A stretch of DNA of 64,000 nucleotides from Opisthocomus hoazin. Its lineage: Eukaryota > Chordata > Aves > Opisthocomiformes > Opisthocomidae. The notes under the pieces are model-generated. The model was given only the letters and a program-made list of their open reading frames with translations. It did not search any database and had not been told where the DNA came from. Position 1 is the stretch's first letter; the number at the start of each line of letters is the position of its first letter. The stretch lies in contig NC_134427.1 in the NCBI RefSeq assembly GCF_030867145.1, positions 19,429,001 through 19,493,000 of the forward strand. Reading direction: 5' to 3'. The translations under genes and the position numbers were made by a program. Positions 62,201-64,000 of this stretch are shown here, piece by piece.

Positions 62201-64000
62201 ACGGCCAAAACCCATTAAATAAAATACTGGTTGCTTCGCAAACAGCGGTCGCTCCCCTGCTGGCCAGGTGCCTGCACAGAGAATTGCAGAATTTTACCAT
62301 TGCTGAAACGCCATTTGCCCCACCTCCTAACTGCCGTTAGCGGAGCGCTGCGGCTCCGCGGCCCTCAGCCAGGCATCCCGGGCCAGGCCTGGCCGGCCTG
62401 CGGCTGAAGGACCTGAGCCTGCTGAGCTCGGGTGGCCTCGCCCCTGGGGACACGCAACTGACACAGACCTGGCCACAGCAAACCTCGCGCTCTCCACTGG
62501 TGTCAGCCCACGGGAGCCCACGGCAGCCCAGCTCCTGTGGCGCTCGCTGCATCAATCTTCTCCGGCTTTGCTTACCTAGAAAGAGATTGTTGTACAGGGA
62601 TTTTTTTTTTTTTTTTTTTCTTTTTTCCTCTTAAATTATTATTGGGTTTTTTTTTAGTCTTCAGGGCACTGAACCACAGCTGAATCTGCCTGCAGTTCAC
62701 GGGGCTTTAGCAGAAGAGGTTTGATACATTGACAGCCTACTCGGGAGCGCTCAGGGGTGAGCTGTGGTGAGCTCACCGAAAGGTATCGGCGGCACCGTTG
62801 CCACCCCTCCCTTCCTCCAGTTTGCTACCAGTGCACTCCCAGCAGGTGCAACACAGCTGCTCCCCTGCAGAGCCCAGGAACTGAAATTGTTCCTAGAACA
62901 CTGAAAGTAAAAGCATTTCTCATTTTTGAGGTTTTGGTTGTTGGACCGGGTTTGTTGGGGAGGAGGGCTTTACAGCTTTGATACAGAAACCACAAGGATT
63001 TTTTCTTCACACAGACCTGCCCACGTGCTGCAAGCCGTGAGAACAGATTCGAGGGAAGAAACAGTCTGAACTCAACAGCAATCAAGAAGAGCCAGACTTT
63101 TCTAGCTGGGGTAGCTTAAAAAGCTGTAACAAGTGTTTTATTCTTCTCTAGTTAAAGGCCTAAAATCAAACACTACCTGCTTCCTGTGGTTTTTGCCCCT
63201 ACCCTTTCCCTCCTGCCCGTTAGCAGTTCGGTGTGCACAGCCTGCAAACGCCAGTAAAAACCAAAGTCACTATAGTTTGGTTTGTTTGCTCTTAAGAGGC
63301 TGAACTTCCCTAGTTTGCTACAGGAGCACAGTTACCCTGCTGCGCTTCAAAAGCTGAAGTCAAAACTCAGCGGAAGCACAGCTTCTAAACAGTGAACGGC
63401 ATTCCCAGAAAACATCCACCCACCGACAGCGTTTGTAACACGGCTGCCATCCCACGATGGCCAACCTGAGATGGCTCCTCTTTTGCCAAATTAAAACAAG
63501 GAGGAAAAGAAATTTTACTTTTGAGCTTGTCTCGTGGCTTTCCCTTCCACCTGCTCAGACACTTCTGTTGTGTGCTCCTTCTCCCCAGTGCCAGCTCTCT
63601 TCTTCCATGGAGGCCAAGAAAGAAAATGACACTTTAACAGCAGAAAGGACTGATGGAAGCTGTTGCTTCTCATCCTATTTAACTTCTTTAAAAGCAAATC
63701 TCACCTTTTAGTATGTCTGACGCACCTGAGTTAAGGTTTTCAAGGTGTTTTTTTTTATTTTGTTGGGGTTTTTTTCCCACCCCCTCCTTTCCATTCCTCC
63801 TTCTGACCTGGCAGGGAAGACACCCAACAGGTCAGCACAGTGCTGCTAGCAAGAGAGACCTGTGGGTGTGTTCCACCTGGGTGCAGCACCCCAGCCCTAC
63901 CATACAACCTGGGAGGGCAGGGTGCTCTCTCTATGCCCTCGATCACGTCATTCTACTGGAAAGCCCCAAACTCAGGGTACTGGCAAGGTACTTGCCTAGG
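59239..64000. other. VBP1 3' UTR and downstream region, no CDS recognised
   Basis: Contains the VBP1 3' UTR to about 60.26 kb, then mixed GC-rich (60.4-61.5 kb, 62.3-62.6 kb) and AT-rich (61.6-62.2 kb) sequence with long T runs (62600-62620, 62646-62656). Opposite-strand AATAAA sites at 60308-60313 and about 61676 would suit 3' UTR of a minus-strand gene whose coding part lies beyond the window. No coding exon is seen on either strand. Confidence 0.5.
60241..60246 (+). terminator. Candidate poly(A) signal of VBP1
   Basis: AATAAA about 1 kb after the VBP1 stop codon. It is followed at 60308-60313 by TTTATT, a poly(A) signal on the opposite strand, which suggests a convergent neighbour. Another AATAAA occurs inside the last VBP1 exon just before its stop. 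Confidence 0.5.

Overview
The window looks like bird nuclear DNA. It carries several CR1 LINE copies with the typical octamer 3' ends, CpG-island promoters, and vertebrate genes whose exons splice in frame with GT-AG introns. I found no tRNA, rRNA or CRISPR.

Layout. Positions 1-16 kb are intergenic and repeat-rich: five minus-strand or fragmentary CR1 pieces, a lone degraded C2H2 zinc finger, a CCATC microsatellite, and a broken endogenous retrovirus with two about 575-bp LTRs flanking RNase H and integrase remnants. A 14-bp GATA-containing minisatellite (15.58-15.94 kb) follows, directly against a CpG island. From 16,696 to 45,261 (+) lies a complete 22-coding-exon gene for a 687-residue AP180/CALM-family clathrin adaptor. 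It is very like PICALM but is not PICALM itself, judging by residue differences, a rebuilt tail and its neighbour. Its 3' flank holds several poly(A) signals. A second CpG island at 49.6-50.5 kb drives VBP1 (prefoldin subunit 3), six coding exons (+) from 49,962 to 59,238, coding for 197 residues. The last 4.7 kb has no recognisable CDS. It may hold the 3' end of a convergent minus-strand gene.

The two genes are in tandem on the same strand, with 4.7 kb between the first stop and the second start. They have unrelated jobs: the CALM-like protein should act at clathrin-coated membranes, and VBP1 in the cytosolic prefoldin chaperone. I re-derived every exon junction by hand. Both reading frames stay open across all junctions and end with the family-typical C-termini. 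The main point of interest is the CALM-like paralogue: the ANTH domain is conserved, but an AP2-binding DPF has become GPF, and the tail is built from symmetric cassette exons.
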